Source: Flavobacterium sp. HBTb2-11-1 (GTDB taxonomy: Bacteria > Bacteroidota > Bacteroidia > Flavobacteriales > Flavobacteriaceae). Taken from it: a stretch of DNA of 64,000 bases. The notes beneath the pieces were generated by a model. It saw nothing but the letters and a program-made list of their open reading frames with translations. It had not been told where the DNA came from and made no database searches. Positions 51,964 to 61,027 of this stretch are shown piece after piece. The position numbers and the translations under genes were made by a program. The stretch spans positions 186,001 through 250,000 of the forward strand of contig NZ_WUMO01000007.1 in assembly GCF_009826975.1 (NCBI RefSeq), written 5' to 3'. The first letter of the stretch is position 1; every line of letters starts with the position of its first letter.

Positions 51964-52707
51964 ATGAAAAAAATATATTTTGCTTCAGATCAGCATTTTG
52001 GTGCGCCAACTCCAGAAATGAGTTTGCCTCGCGAAAAAAAATTCGTGGCTTGGATTGATGAGGTTAAAGAAGATGCAGAAGCAATTTTTTTATTGGGAGA
52101 TTTATTTGATTTTTGGTTTGAATATAAAACAGTTGTTCCAAAAGGTTTTGTGCGCATTTTAGGTAAGTTGGCTGAAATTCGCGACAGCGGAATTCCAATT
52201 TATTTTTTTGTTGGGAATCATGACCTTTGGATGAATGATTATTTCGAAACTGAGTTGAATATTCCGGTTTATCACGATAACAAAGAATTTACTTTTAACG
52301 GAAAAACGTTCCTAATTGGTCACGGAGACGGAAAAGGTCCAGGCGATAAAGGTTATAAACGAATGAAAAAGGTATTTACCAATCCGTTTTCAAAATGGCT
52401 TTTCCGTTGGCTGCATCCAGATGTTGGTGTAAGTTTAGCTCAATATTTATCTGTGAAAAACAAATTGATTTCTGGCGACGAAGATGTGAAGTTTCTTGGA
52501 GAAGAAAACGAATGGCTGGTTTTATATGCGAAACGCAAACTAGAATCCAAACATTACAATTATTTTATTTTCGGACACCGCCATTTACCTATGATTATTC
52601 CTGTTGGAGAAAATTCGGAATATGTAAATCTTGGCGATTGGATTGGATATTTTACTTACGGTGTTTTTGACGGCGAAAAATTCGAGCTTAAAAAATTCGA
52701 AAAATAA
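51964..52707 (+). CDS. lpxH: UDP-2,3-diacylglucosamine diphosphatase
   Basis: A 247-residue calcineurin-like metallophosphoesterase of lipid A synthesis at the inner membrane. Metal-ligand motifs appear in order: SDQHFGAP, LGDLFDFWFEY, VGNHDLWM, LIGHGDGKGPGDKGYK and FGHRHLP. The spacing FWFEY after GDLFD is typical for LpxH and relatives. Its stop touches the stop of the convergent cytochrome gene, leaving no intergenic space. Confidence 0.93.
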   Translation: MKKIYFASDQHFGAPTPEMSLPREKKFVAWIDEVKEDAEAIFLLGDLFDFWFEYKTVVPKGFVRILGKLAEIRDSGIPIYFFVGNHDLWMNDYFETELNIPVYHDNKEFTFNGKTFLIGHGDGKGPGDKGYKRMKKVFTNPFSKWLFRWLHPDVGVSLAQYLSVKNKLISGDEDVKFLGEENEWLVLYAKRKLESKHYNYFIFGHRHLPMIIPVGENSEYVNLGDWIGYFTYGVFDGEKFELKKFEK

Positions 52708-53916
52708 TTACTTCGCATTCGGATAAATGCCAATTTTATGCGTTCGCAGAATATATTCTGAAAGTTGTTTGCTGTTTGAAAGCTGAAATTTAATTGCTCC
52801 AGATGCTTTTTTCGGCATATGGCATTCTACGCAATTGCTGGCCAATAACTTCTCAGGCATTGTTTTTAAAGTAGTTTCTTTGTGTTTTAAACCTTGATGG
52901 CAGCTCATACAGATTTTTGAATACGAAGCCATATTTTTAGAAGCATTTTCATGAGGATTATGGCAAGTAATGCAATCCATTTTATCGCTTTTGATGAAAC
53001 ATTTACTCTGCGCCATCAATCGATACTGATTGCCATGAACATCAAAATTTGCGGTATCAGTAATGCTTTTGGTTTCACGAAAGAATTCGGATAAATTATC
53101 TCCGGGTTTAAATTCAAAACGAGATTTCAATTTCATGCCGTCATTTCCTGCGTGACATAAAGCGCAAGCATCCAATTTTTGCTGTCTGTTTAAGGTTTTG
53201 AAACTCGCAATGCTATTGGCAACTTTTACGTTTGGATTTTTTAGATGAAATTCAACATGTTTTTTGGCGGGGCCGTGGCAACGTTCGCAATCAATTCCGT
53301 AAACTATTGTTTCCTTTCTAATGATATCTTCAACATCCATAGACAAGAAATTTTTATTTGCTGAACTCTGATCAACTGTTCTCGAACTTATATTCGAACT
53401 ATGGCAAGAATAGCAATCTTTTACCACCATACGGTCAAAATACGGCTTATCGGCAGGAAAGCCTGGACTTGTTGCCCAATTGTTTATGGAGTGATAAAAA
53501 GAAACGGGAAGTTCGTAAGTATTGTTGTTTTTCCAATAAACAGAGGTTTGAGCATGTTTGGTCCCAAAAACAATTTCAAATTTATACTTTGAAACTTCCT
53601 TGTTGTTTTTATAAACAACTTGATACAAGCTATCTCCATGTTTTTCCATGACCAATTTGGTCTCTTTATCGTAAATGAAAGTATGGTTTTTAGAATCAAA
53701 ATCGCCTGATACATTTCCTAGAATTGCTGGAGAAGTTGCCTTAAAATGCGAACTTTTGAATGCCATGTCAGATTGCACTTTATGGCATTGTATACAGCTT
53801 TCTGACCCCGCATAATCGGTTCCGCGCGGATCAATATATTCCTCTGATTTGTTGTTGCAGCTGACAAAGAGAATTGCCAGAAGTAATAAGGTAAGTAGAA
53901 ATGCAGTTTTTTTCAT
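52708..53916 (-). CDS. Seven-haem c-type cytochrome lipoprotein
   Basis: A 402-residue multihaem cytochrome with a lipoprotein signal (LLLLAILFVSC, lipidation near Cys20). Seven CxxCH haem-binding motifs are present in order: CIQCH, CYSCH, CERCH, CALCH, CITCH, CMSCH and CVECH. Additional His residues between them can act as distal ligands. It is likely anchored to a periplasmic membrane face and involved in electron transfer. No nitrite or tetrathionate reductase signature was identified, so the redox partner is unknown. Confidence 0.9.
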   Translation of the reverse strand: MKKTAFLLTLLLLAILFVSCNNKSEEYIDPRGTDYAGSESCIQCHKVQSDMAFKSSHFKATSPAILGNVSGDFDSKNHTFIYDKETKLVMEKHGDSLYQVVYKNNKEVSKYKFEIVFGTKHAQTSVYWKNNNTYELPVSFYHSINNWATSPGFPADKPYFDRMVVKDCYSCHSSNISSRTVDQSSANKNFLSMDVEDIIRKETIVYGIDCERCHGPAKKHVEFHLKNPNVKVANSIASFKTLNRQQKLDACALCHAGNDGMKLKSRFEFKPGDNLSEFFRETKSITDTANFDVHGNQYRLMAQSKCFIKSDKMDCITCHNPHENASKNMASYSKICMSCHQGLKHKETTLKTMPEKLLASNCVECHMPKKASGAIKFQLSNSKQLSEYILRTHKIGIYPNAK

Positions 53917-53999
53917 TGCTGTAAATATACTTTTTTTTGAATGGAATCAAAATATATTTCAATAATGAAAAAATGCTGTTAAAATATTTAGAATACTTC

Positions 54000-54356
54000 T
54001 TAATTCATGCCAACTCCATAAACATATTCATCTAGTTCAATTTTGAATAAAGAACCTTCAACCAAATCTTTAATCGATTTCAATTCGGTCATGTTTACAG
54101 CTAAATCTATAGAATTGCAAGGTGTTTTCAATAAAAACTTATGGCATGAATATTTCATTTCGCATGCTTCACAACAGGAGTTTTCGATCATGCTATCTTC
54201 AATCAAATCGCAAAAATGATTTAATTCTTGAACTGTAAAATAAAAGCCAGTTTCCTTAAAAACCAATTGTACTTTGTCTGAAATTGTAGTGTTCTGATCT
54301 TTCCAGTAAAAAGCTATTCCAAAGTTATTATGATATATTTGTTCAATTTCTCTCAT
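54000..54356 (-). CDS. Uncharacterised protein, tandem paralogue A
   Basis: A 118-residue soluble protein: IEQIYHNNFGIAFYWKD at the start, FYFTVQELNHFCDLIED in the middle, and IDLAVNMTELKSIKDLVEGSLFKI with an EYVYGVGMN end. A Cys cluster (CCEACEMKYSC, about residues 61-71) is present here but absent from the paralogue, so it may bind metal. More than half the positions are shared with 54454-54810. The family is unknown. Confidence 0.7.
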   Translation of the reverse strand: MREIEQIYHNNFGIAFYWKDQNTTISDKVQLVFKETGFYFTVQELNHFCDLIEDSMIENSCCEACEMKYSCHKFLLKTPCNSIDLAVNMTELKSIKDLVEGSLFKIELDEYVYGVGMN

Positions 54357-54453
54357 CGCAAATCCTTTTATTTCAACAAATATAAATATTATTTATATTA
54401 ATTCTAAATAAAAAAATCATAAAAGTTTGAAAAAAATCTTTGCTCGTTTTGCT

Positions 54454-54810
54454 TTAGTTCATGCCCGAACCGTAAATGTATTCGTTGAGGTGAAGTCGAA
54501 ATAAAGAACCATCAACCAAGTCTTTTATAGAATCTAATTCCTTTGGTGATATTTCTAAATCTATAGCAACATACGGTGTTTTCAATAAAAATTTATCGAA
54601 GGCGCGTTTTACGCCACGTGCATCATAATCATTGTGGTCGGTTACGCAGTCTTCAATTAAATGGTGAAATTCATTTAACTCTTGAACAGAAAAGTAAAAT
54701 CCCATTTGTTTAAAAAGCAGTTGGATTTTATCTGATATAATTTCGTTGCCTTCTTTCCAATAAAATGAAATTCCAAAATCGTTTCGGTATATCTGCTCGA
54801 TGTCTTTCAT
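54454..54810 (-). CDS. Uncharacterised protein, tandem paralogue B
   Basis: A 118-residue protein of the same length as its neighbour, starting IEQIYRNDFGISFYWKE and ending EYIYGSGMN. The Cys cluster of paralogue A is replaced by DYDARGVKRAF. ATG at 54810 is chosen to match paralogue A's start; an in-frame ATG at 54831 adds seven residues. Gene duplication followed by divergence of one segment is the simplest reading. Confidence 0.7.
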   Translation of the reverse strand: MKDIEQIYRNDFGISFYWKEGNEIISDKIQLLFKQMGFYFSVQELNEFHHLIEDCVTDHNDYDARGVKRAFDKFLLKTPYVAIDLEISPKELDSIKDLVDGSLFRLHLNEYIYGSGMN

Positions 54811-54961
54811 GGCAATTTTTTTAGGCCACAAAGGTACGGACTCTTTGTACTAATACTTGATTAAGAAAAGCATAAAAAAAAGCTAAAAATCAGAATTAGT
54901 GTTTTGATTTTTAGTTGTTTATGTAGGTTTGTGAATTTGCTTTTTTTACAAAATTCAATTG

Positions 54962-55876
54962 TTATTTCAACCAATATTTTAACTTGGAAAGAAAAGCAGC
55001 CTGTTGGTCAACAAATAAATAATGTGAGCAATTGTCTAGAAAAACAAAACGTTTTTCGCCAGTTATTGCCTTAAGAGAATTAATTTGTGCTGATGAAAAA
55101 ATGCCATCTTGTTTTCCGTAAATTCCATAGATTGGAACTTCAGCGGTTTTGATTTTCTTTAAAATCGGACGCGTATCAATATTGTTTTGCTTTTCGTTTT
55201 GATAAAAAACTAGCGGAGCATTTTTATTTCGAATATTGGTTTTGAAAAATTCTCCAGCTTCATAATCGGAATATAATTTTTTAGATTCTGACGTTGGATT
55301 TGGCATTTTGAAGAAATTATTTTCTCCTGCCAGCTCAAAGCACTTTTTTCGATAATCAGCTGAATTTTTATCCAGATTCTCTACAATATTGATTCTTTTT
55401 AATTGTTCAGAATCGTTGCTGTATTTCTTTTTTAAAGTATCTAGAATATGGTTATAAGTTTCCTGTTGCGAAAATAAAGCTCCAGCCAAAACCAAAGCGC
55501 TCACATTCTTCGGATATTTATTAGTATAAAGTGTCGCAACCAAACCGCCAAAGCTATGCCCTAATATAATTGCTTTCTTTAAATGATATGTTGCATAAAT
55601 AGAATTTAAATCCTGAAAAGCTTCGTCATAAGTAAACTTTGCATTTGGATCTGCAGATCTTCCTTCACCTCTTCGGTCATAAGCAATAACATAAAAACCT
55701 TGATCGGCCAATTTTTGAGCTGTTGTTCCTTCAAATAAAGTAGCGTTTCCACTTGGGCCACCGTGAATAAAAATTATGGCTTTATTCTTTTCGTTTCCGT
55801 AGGTTTTGATGTAAAGACTTTGTCCTTGTGCAAAAAGAGAAATTGTTAGGAATAAAGAAAGAAAAAATGATTTCAT
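54962..55876 (-). CDS. Secreted alpha/beta hydrolase
   Basis: A 304-residue hydrolase with a signal peptide (to about residue 18, SLFAQGQ). The fold shows the oxyanion motif FIHGGPSG, the nucleophile elbow ILGHSFGGLVA (Ser), Asp in YGKQDGIFSS and His in DNCSHYLFVD. This is the proline-iminopeptidase-like group of S33 hydrolases; the substrate is not known. The next upstream frame on the same strand is the frameshifted membrane gene, 12 bases away. Confidence 0.88.
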   Translation of the reverse strand: MKSFFLSLFLTISLFAQGQSLYIKTYGNEKNKAIIFIHGGPSGNATLFEGTTAQKLADQGFYVIAYDRRGEGRSADPNAKFTYDEAFQDLNSIYATYHLKKAIILGHSFGGLVATLYTNKYPKNVSALVLAGALFSQQETYNHILDTLKKKYSNDSEQLKRINIVENLDKNSADYRKKCFELAGENNFFKMPNPTSESKKLYSDYEAGEFFKTNIRNKNAPLVFYQNEKQNNIDTRPILKKIKTAEVPIYGIYGKQDGIFSSAQINSLKAITGEKRFVFLDNCSHYLFVDQQAAFLSKLKYWLK

Positions 55877-55888
55877 TTATTGGAAGAC

Positions 55889-56471
55889 TTATTTTTTTAG
55901 AGGTATTCGCAGGATAGTGTCTTTTGCGATATAATGATTTTCAGTGTAATCGTAATCTTTTAAAACAAGATGTATTTGCACACAACTATCTTCAATTGTA
56001 ACGTCTTTTTTTTTGAAATAAAGATCTTCTTCAAATTTAAATTCTGCCAGCTTCTTCTCAAACAAAAAGTGTTTCTTTTCAATTACTTCGTAGTTACAAC
56101 ATGCACCTAAGAAACCTGTAATTTTTTTGTTTATTTGAATTTGATCATTTTCAAATCTACAGTCAGCAGGAGCAAAAAACAGAAACAAAAAAGAAGAGAT
56201 AATAGCACCTAAAATTCCGTCCATGAGCCATCCGAAAAATGCAAATATGGGATAGAAGAAATAAAACCCGAAATAGATAGCTTTCTTTTTAAATGGTTTT
56301 ATGTAATAAAAGAAAAGAATAGCGGCCGAAACATAAAATAAAATTTTAAGAATTAAGCGAATATCAGAATTTAAGCTAATTCCAAAAGCGTCAAAAAATG
56401 GGACATTAATTATAAGTATAAGTAATGTCCCTAAATGAATTCTTAAAAGTATTTTTTTTTACTTTTTTCAT
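55889..56471 (-). pseudogene. Membrane protein gene frameshifted in a run of nine A
   Basis: ATG at 56471 follows directly after the TAG of the MFS gene (TAGATG), then reads into nine A (plus-strand T 56452-56460) and, as written, into a stop. Removing one A gives one open frame of 193 residues to 55889: MKKVKK, then three or four hydrophobic helices (including LLILIINVPFFDAFG, YVSAAILFFYYI, FYFFYPIFAFFGW) and a soluble domain with GACCNYEVIEKK. The downstream piece alone would start at MDGILGAII. The run may be a sequencing error, a true mutation or a slippage switch. Confidence 0.75.
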
Positions 56472-57755
56472 CTATTCCAATTTATGATGTTCATCCATAT
56501 CTCTTTTCAAATCTAAATTTCTAAAAGTAGGCGATATAAATCCGAAACCTAAAACGGTCAAAAGCGTAACACTTCCACCAAAAACAACAGAAGTGACAGC
56601 GCCCATTATTTTGGCAGTTGCGCCGCTTTCAAAAGCTCCTAATTCATTAGAAGAACCAACAAAAATTGAGTTTACAGCACCAACACGTCCACGCATATGA
56701 TCGGGAGTTTTAAGCTGTAAAATAGTCTGACGGATAACTACTGAAATTCCGTCGGCCAATCCGCTTAAGAATAAAGCGAAAACAGAAAGCCAGAAATAAG
56801 TTGATAATCCGAACAAGATGATGGATAAACCAAAAACAAATATGGCAATTAAAAGTTTCTTCCCTGCATTTTCATACAAAGGCACATAAGCAGAAACTAG
56901 CATTGTGATAAAAGCTCCAACCGCAGGAGCGGCTCTTAAAATTCCGAAACCTTCAGAACCAACTTTCAAGATGTCTTGGGCAAAAACAGGTAATAATGCT
57001 ACGGCTCCTCCAAAAAGTACTGCGATCATATCGAGTGATAAGGCTCCTAAAACTATTTTGTTTTTAAATACAAATGTCAAACCTTCCATAAGACTATCTT
57101 TTATAGATTCTCCCATTTTCGGATTGATAATTGGTTTCTGGCTGATTTGTGATAAGGCAATTAACGAAAGAATCGAGAATCCGAAAACCAAACACATTGA
57201 CCAGTGAACGCCAATCCAATTAATTGAAAATCCCGCCAGCGCAGGTCCCATAACAGCTCCAATCTGCCAAACCGAACTGCTCCAAGTTGCCGCATTTGGG
57301 TATACTTTTTTTGGAATAATTAAAGACAAAAGCGAGAAAATAGTTGGTCCCATAAAAGAACGGACAATTCCGCCAAAAAATACAAGTGCATAAATCGAGT
57401 ATAAAATGTAATCTTTAGATAGACCGCCAACTACTTTTGGCCAAGTCAATAAGAAAAGTCCAAAACTAATTACTGAAAAACCTAGAATACATTTCACCAA
57501 TAAACCTTTTTTTTCTCTCTGATCTACAATATGTCCGGCAAACAAAGACATTGAAACGGCAGGGATAATTTCCATTAGACCAATAATTCCTAACGAAAGC
57601 GGGTTTTTAGTTAAGCTATAAACTTCCCATTCTATTACAATAAATTGCATTGACCAGGCAAAAACCATCGCAAAACGCAATAATAAAAATACGTTGAATT
57701 CTTTATAACGAAGTGCCTGATAGGGATCTGGCTTGTTGGATTTAATCTCTTCCAT
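56472..57755 (-). CDS. MFS transporter
   Basis: A 427-residue membrane protein with about twelve hydrophobic helices. It opens YKEFNVFLLLRFAMVFAWSMQF and carries the cytoplasmic-loop signature AGHIVDQREKKGLLV between helices 2 and 3, typical of the Enterobactin/EntS-like MFS exporters. TPDHMRGRVGAVNSIF lies in the second half. The substrate is unknown. It overlaps recJ by 14 bases upstream and abuts the frameshifted membrane gene downstream. Confidence 0.9.
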   Translation of the reverse strand: MEEIKSNKPDPYQALRYKEFNVFLLLRFAMVFAWSMQFIVIEWEVYSLTKNPLSLGIIGLMEIIPAVSMSLFAGHIVDQREKKGLLVKCILGFSVISFGLFLLTWPKVVGGLSKDYILYSIYALVFFGGIVRSFMGPTIFSLLSLIIPKKVYPNAATWSSSVWQIGAVMGPALAGFSINWIGVHWSMCLVFGFSILSLIALSQISQKPIINPKMGESIKDSLMEGLTFVFKNKIVLGALSLDMIAVLFGGAVALLPVFAQDILKVGSEGFGILRAAPAVGAFITMLVSAYVPLYENAGKKLLIAIFVFGLSIILFGLSTYFWLSVFALFLSGLADGISVVIRQTILQLKTPDHMRGRVGAVNSIFVGSSNELGAFESGATAKIMGAVTSVVFGGSVTLLTVLGFGFISPTFRNLDLKRDMDEHHKLE

Positions 57756-59445
57756 CTGTTCTAATGTCTTTCAGCATAAGCTGAGTTGAAATTGTACCGT
57801 TCCATTCATTTTCGGCAATGGTATACGCCAGCTGAAACGGATTCTGATTTTGTGCTATGTTTAATTTTTTTCCGAGTCCAAAGCCAATTGCGGCGATTCC
57901 ATCAGAATTATTTTGTTTTACGAAAAGTCTTAAATGCTCTTCTTCTGCGCCTAAAGTTTTGGCATAACCTGTATCTATAAGATTTCGGGTCATAAAAACT
58001 GGTGTCATATTCTGCGGACCAAACGGTTCAAATTGTTTTAAAATGCGGATTAGTTTTGGCGTGATGTCTGAAAAATCAATTTCAGCATCGATTTCAATTT
58101 CTGGAGTTAGCATTTCGGGCTGAATAGTTTCTTGTACGCATTTCTCAAAAGCTTCTTTAAAAAGCTCATAGTTTTCGGCTTTCAAAGTCATTCCTGCGGC
58201 GTACATGTGTCCTCCAAATTGTTCCAAATGTTCTGAACAGGCATCCAAAGCATTGTAAACATCAAAACCTTTTACAGATCGGGCAGAAGCGGCATATTTA
58301 TCTCCACTTTTTGTAAAAACCAACGTAGGACGATAATAGGTTTCAATTAATCTCGAAGCTACAATTCCGATTACGCCTTTGTGCCAATCTTCTTGAAAAA
58401 CAACAGTAGAAAAACGTTCTTCTTCCTTGTTTTCTATAATTTGCTGAAAAGCTTCTTTGGTAATTTTTTTGTCTAAATCTTTTCGGTCTGCATTGTATTG
58501 TTCAATTTCTGAAGCGAATTGCTGAGCCTGTTCAAAATTGAATTCAGTTAACAATTCAACTGCGTGATTTCCGTGTTTTATTCTTCCAGCAGCATTAATT
58601 CTTGGTGAAATAATAAAAACAACGTCGGTAATATCGAGCACTTTCTTTTTTACCTGATGCGTCAAAGCTTTAATTCCAGGTCTTGGCTCGCTATTAATGA
58701 CTTTTAAACCGAAGTAAGCCAATACACGATTTTCCCCTGTTATCGGAACAATATCGGCAGCAATTGCTGTAGCCACTAAATCCAAATACGGAACTAAATC
58801 TTCAATAGTTTCATTTCGATTTTGACCTAAAGCTTGAATCAATTTAAAACCAACACCGCAACCGCACAATTCATCGTAAGGGTAGGAGCAATCTTCTCTT
58901 TTCGGATCTAAAACTGCAACAGCATCAGGAAGGATTTCTCCAGGGCGGTGGTGATCACAAACAATAAAGTCAATGTTTTTCGCTTTCGCGTAAGCGATAT
59001 GATCAATCGATTTGATGCCGCAGTCAAGAGCGATAATTAGGGAAATTCCGTTATCGTCTGCGTAATCAATTCCTTTATATGAAATTCCATAACCTTCGTC
59101 ATACCGATCCGGAATATAAGTTGCAATATGAGGATAATACGATTTTAAATAAGAGGAAACCAAAGAAACCGCTGTTGTTCCGTCGACATCATAATCGCCG
59201 AAAATTAAAATGTTTTCTTCGTTCTGAATGGCTTGTTCTATTCTGGCAACGGCTTTATCCATATCTTTCATCAGATACGGATCATGAAGGTGTTCTAAAG
59301 ATGGGCGAAAGAAATTCTTAGCTTCATCAAAAGTTTCAATTCCGCGTTGAATAAGTAATGTTGCTACAAAATCTTCTACATTTAAAGCTTGCGCTAAATG
59401 TTTAATTTTTTCTTCAGAAGGTTTTGGTTTTAATGTCCAACGCAT
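57742..59445 (-). CDS. recJ: Single-stranded-DNA-specific exonuclease RecJ
   Basis: A 567-residue 5'-3' exonuclease of recombination and mismatch repair. DHH-family motifs: FGDYDVDGTTAVSL (motif I), ALDCGIKS (II), VCDHHRPGEILP (III) and LDPKREDCSYPYDELCGCGVGFK (IV). DHHA1-domain features follow (SPRINAAGRIKHG, GGHMYAAGM). The length matches the RecJ core. Upstream lies a TTTTAGAT low-complexity stretch and a nested palindrome. Confidence 0.96.
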   Translation of the reverse strand: MRWTLKPKPSEEKIKHLAQALNVEDFVATLLIQRGIETFDEAKNFFRPSLEHLHDPYLMKDMDKAVARIEQAIQNEENILIFGDYDVDGTTAVSLVSSYLKSYYPHIATYIPDRYDEGYGISYKGIDYADDNGISLIIALDCGIKSIDHIAYAKAKNIDFIVCDHHRPGEILPDAVAVLDPKREDCSYPYDELCGCGVGFKLIQALGQNRNETIEDLVPYLDLVATAIAADIVPITGENRVLAYFGLKVINSEPRPGIKALTHQVKKKVLDITDVVFIISPRINAAGRIKHGNHAVELLTEFNFEQAQQFASEIEQYNADRKDLDKKITKEAFQQIIENKEEERFSTVVFQEDWHKGVIGIVASRLIETYYRPTLVFTKSGDKYAASARSVKGFDVYNALDACSEHLEQFGGHMYAAGMTLKAENYELFKEAFEKCVQETIQPEMLTPEIEIDAEIDFSDITPKLIRILKQFEPFGPQNMTPVFMTRNLIDTGYAKTLGAEEEHLRLFVKQNNSDGIAAIGFGLGKKLNIAQNQNPFQLAYTIAENEWNGTISTQLMLKDIRTDGRD

Positions 59446-59516
59446 TGTTGATTTTGGATTTTAGATTTTAGACTTCAGATTCGTGAAATCGTTTAATCTG
59501 ATGGGTAATTTTTTTT

Positions 59517-59651
59517 GCCACAGATTAAAAGGATTATAATGATTATTTTTTTGCCACTAATTGGACGAATTTCCACTAATTTAATTCGTGATAATTTGCG
59601 CAATTCGCGGCAAACTTTTATTAATCTGTGTTAATCATTTTAATCTGTGGC
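59517..59651. repeat. 135-bp nested palindrome, copy 1
   Basis: It begins GCCACAGATTAAAA and ends TTTTAATCTGTGGC, with an inner pair around AATTTCCACTAATTTAATTCGTG. It is nearly the reverse complement of 60069-60203 and the same length. Its inner stem is more mismatched than that of copy 2. Confidence 0.8.
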
Positions 59652-59667
59652 GAAATATTTTGTACAA

Positions 59668-59698
59668 AAAAAGGCTTCGACTACGCTCAGCCTGACAA
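59668..59698. repeat. REP-like half element
   Basis: Contains GGCTTCGACTACGCTCAG and CCTGACA, one mismatch from the REP arm at 43258-43281 and related to the hairpin at 63412-63479. Confidence 0.55.
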
Positions 59699-59701
59699 AT
59701 G

Positions 59702-60046
59702 TTATTTTGCTTCTAAAGCATTTCCTTCAAACTGAATCCCGTCCCAACCTAAGTTGATGAAATTTCTAATGTTTTGGTGGTTCGTTCCGTTTGGATCTCC
59801 TAAAACTTCTTCGAAATAGAATGCTCCAAAACAAGCTAAAGTTTCTTCTTTGCTTAAGTTTTGCAATTTTGCGAAAGAAAACAATTTGCAAGAACCAGAA
59901 TTTTCGCCTGCTGCGTTATGTTGAGTTCCGTTTTGGAAAGCAGTTGGAGTAAAGTTGTAATTTTCTTCGATTACTGCAATCGTTTCAGGAAATGTGATTT
60001 GTGTTGGAGTTTGTTTTACTTTTTCTAAAAAGGCTTGAATGCTCAT
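59702..60046 (-). CDS. HopJ-like protein
   Basis: A 114-residue protein of the HopJ type III effector family. SIQAFLEKVKQTPTQITFPETIAVIEENYNF is followed by FTPTAFQNG, GSCKLFSFAKLQNLSKEETLACFGAFYFE and NHQNIRNFINLGW. Despite the name, homologues are widespread in non-pathogens and have no known secretion system in Flavobacterium; cytoplasmic function is unknown. ATG at 60046 is preferred over an in-frame start at 60073, which lies in the palindrome. The gene is flanked by inverted copies of a 135-bp palindrome. Confidence 0.85.
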   Translation of the reverse strand: MSIQAFLEKVKQTPTQITFPETIAVIEENYNFTPTAFQNGTQHNAAGENSGSCKLFSFAKLQNLSKEETLACFGAFYFEEVLGDPNGTNHQNIRNFINLGWDGIQFEGNALEAK

Positions 60047-60068
60047 GATTATAATTTGATTTTTTTTT

Positions 60069-60203
60069 GCCACAGATTAAAATGATTAACACAGATTAAT
60101 AAAAGTTTGCCACGAATTACTCGAATTATCACGAATTAAATTAGTGGAAATTCGAGTAATTCGTGGCGGAAAAATAATCTTTTAAATCTTTTTAATCTGT
60201 GGC
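60069..60203. repeat. 135-bp nested palindrome, copy 2
   Basis: Outer arms GCCACAGATTAAAA and TTTTTAATCTGTGGC; inner arms GCCACGAATTACTCGAATT and AATTCGAGTAATTCGTGGC are perfectly complementary over 19 bases. A near-palindrome CACGAATTAAATTAGTG is at the centre. It is in inverted orientation relative to copy 1 at 59517-59651, with hopJ-like between them. Confidence 0.85.
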
Positions 60204-60211
60204 ATAGATAA

Positions 60212-60928
60212 TTATTCTTCGTCCTTAGAAAACTTACTTTTCTTAGGTTCTTTTGTTATTGTTTTTCCAGCAACGACAACGACGATTTCGCCGCGTGGTG
60301 CTGTTTTTTCAAAATGTTCTAAAACTTCTTTTGCTGTTCCGCGTACGTTTTCTTCGTGTAATTTTGATAATTCTCTCGAAACGCAAACTTGTCTGTCTTC
60401 TCCAAAATACTGAACAAATTCGCTAAGAGTTTTAACGAGTTTATGCGGAGAAACGTATAAAATCATCGTTCGGGTTTCTTCGGCTAAAGCCAAAAAACGA
60501 GTCTGACGTCCTTTTTTATCAGGCAAGAAACCTTCAAAAACAAATTTATCATTTGGAAGTCCGCTGTTTACAAGAGCTGGAACGAAAGCCGTTGCGCCTG
60601 GAAGACATTCGACTTCAATTTTATTTTCAACGCAAGCGCGCGTCAATAAAAAACCTGGATCTGAAATGGCTGGAGTTCCTGCATCTGAAATCAAAGCGAT
60701 GGTTTCGCCAGCTTTCAAACGAGCAATTAAATTTTCAGTCGTTTTATGTTCGTTGTGCATATGATGGCTGTGCATGTGAGTGCCAATTTCAAAATGCTTC
60801 AACAGTTTTCCGCTTGTGCGGGTGTCTTCCGCCAAAATCAAATCGACTTCTTTCAAAACCCGAATGGCTCTGAAAGTCATGTCTTCAAGATTGCCAATTG
60901 GCGTTGGAACGATATATAATTTTGACAT
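60212..60928 (-). CDS. rsmI: 16S rRNA (cytidine-1402-2'-O)-methyltransferase
   Basis: A 238-residue SAM-dependent tetrapyrrole-methylase-fold enzyme. The N-terminus LYIVPTPIGNLEDMTFRAI and DLILAEDTRTSGKLLKHF, then ALISDAGTPAISDPGFLL (SAM loop) and ECLPGATAFVPALVNSGLP, are the RsmI signature. It methylates C1402 of 16S rRNA together with RsmH. The C-terminal tail is basic (KEPKKSKFSKDEE). A tandem 14-bp repeat lies just upstream. Confidence 0.95.
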   Translation of the reverse strand: MSKLYIVPTPIGNLEDMTFRAIRVLKEVDLILAEDTRTSGKLLKHFEIGTHMHSHHMHNEHKTTENLIARLKAGETIALISDAGTPAISDPGFLLTRACVENKIEVECLPGATAFVPALVNSGLPNDKFVFEGFLPDKKGRQTRFLALAEETRTMILYVSPHKLVKTLSEFVQYFGEDRQVCVSRELSKLHEENVRGTAKEVLEHFEKTAPRGEIVVVVAGKTITKEPKKSKFSKDEE

Positions 60929-60957
60929 ATTTTTTATTCGTGAAAAAGTAAAATTGT

Positions 60958-61027
60958 AAAAAGTAATTTGTAAAAAGTAATTTGTAAAAAGTAATTTGTG
61001 AAAAGTAATTTGTGAAAAGTGAAATGT
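60958..61027 (+). repeat. 14-bp tandem repeat upstream of rsmI
   Basis: Four consecutive copies of a 14-base unit AAAAAGTAATTTGT or GAAAAGTAATTTGT run from 60958 to 61013, with a degenerate fifth to 61027 and a degenerate one before. It lies in the promoter region of rsmI and ends at the stop of the next gene. Copy number could vary between strains. Confidence 0.85.

Noticed and set aside
60958..61027. CRISPR-like repeat array
   Set aside because: Units are 14 bases and directly adjacent, without spacers.
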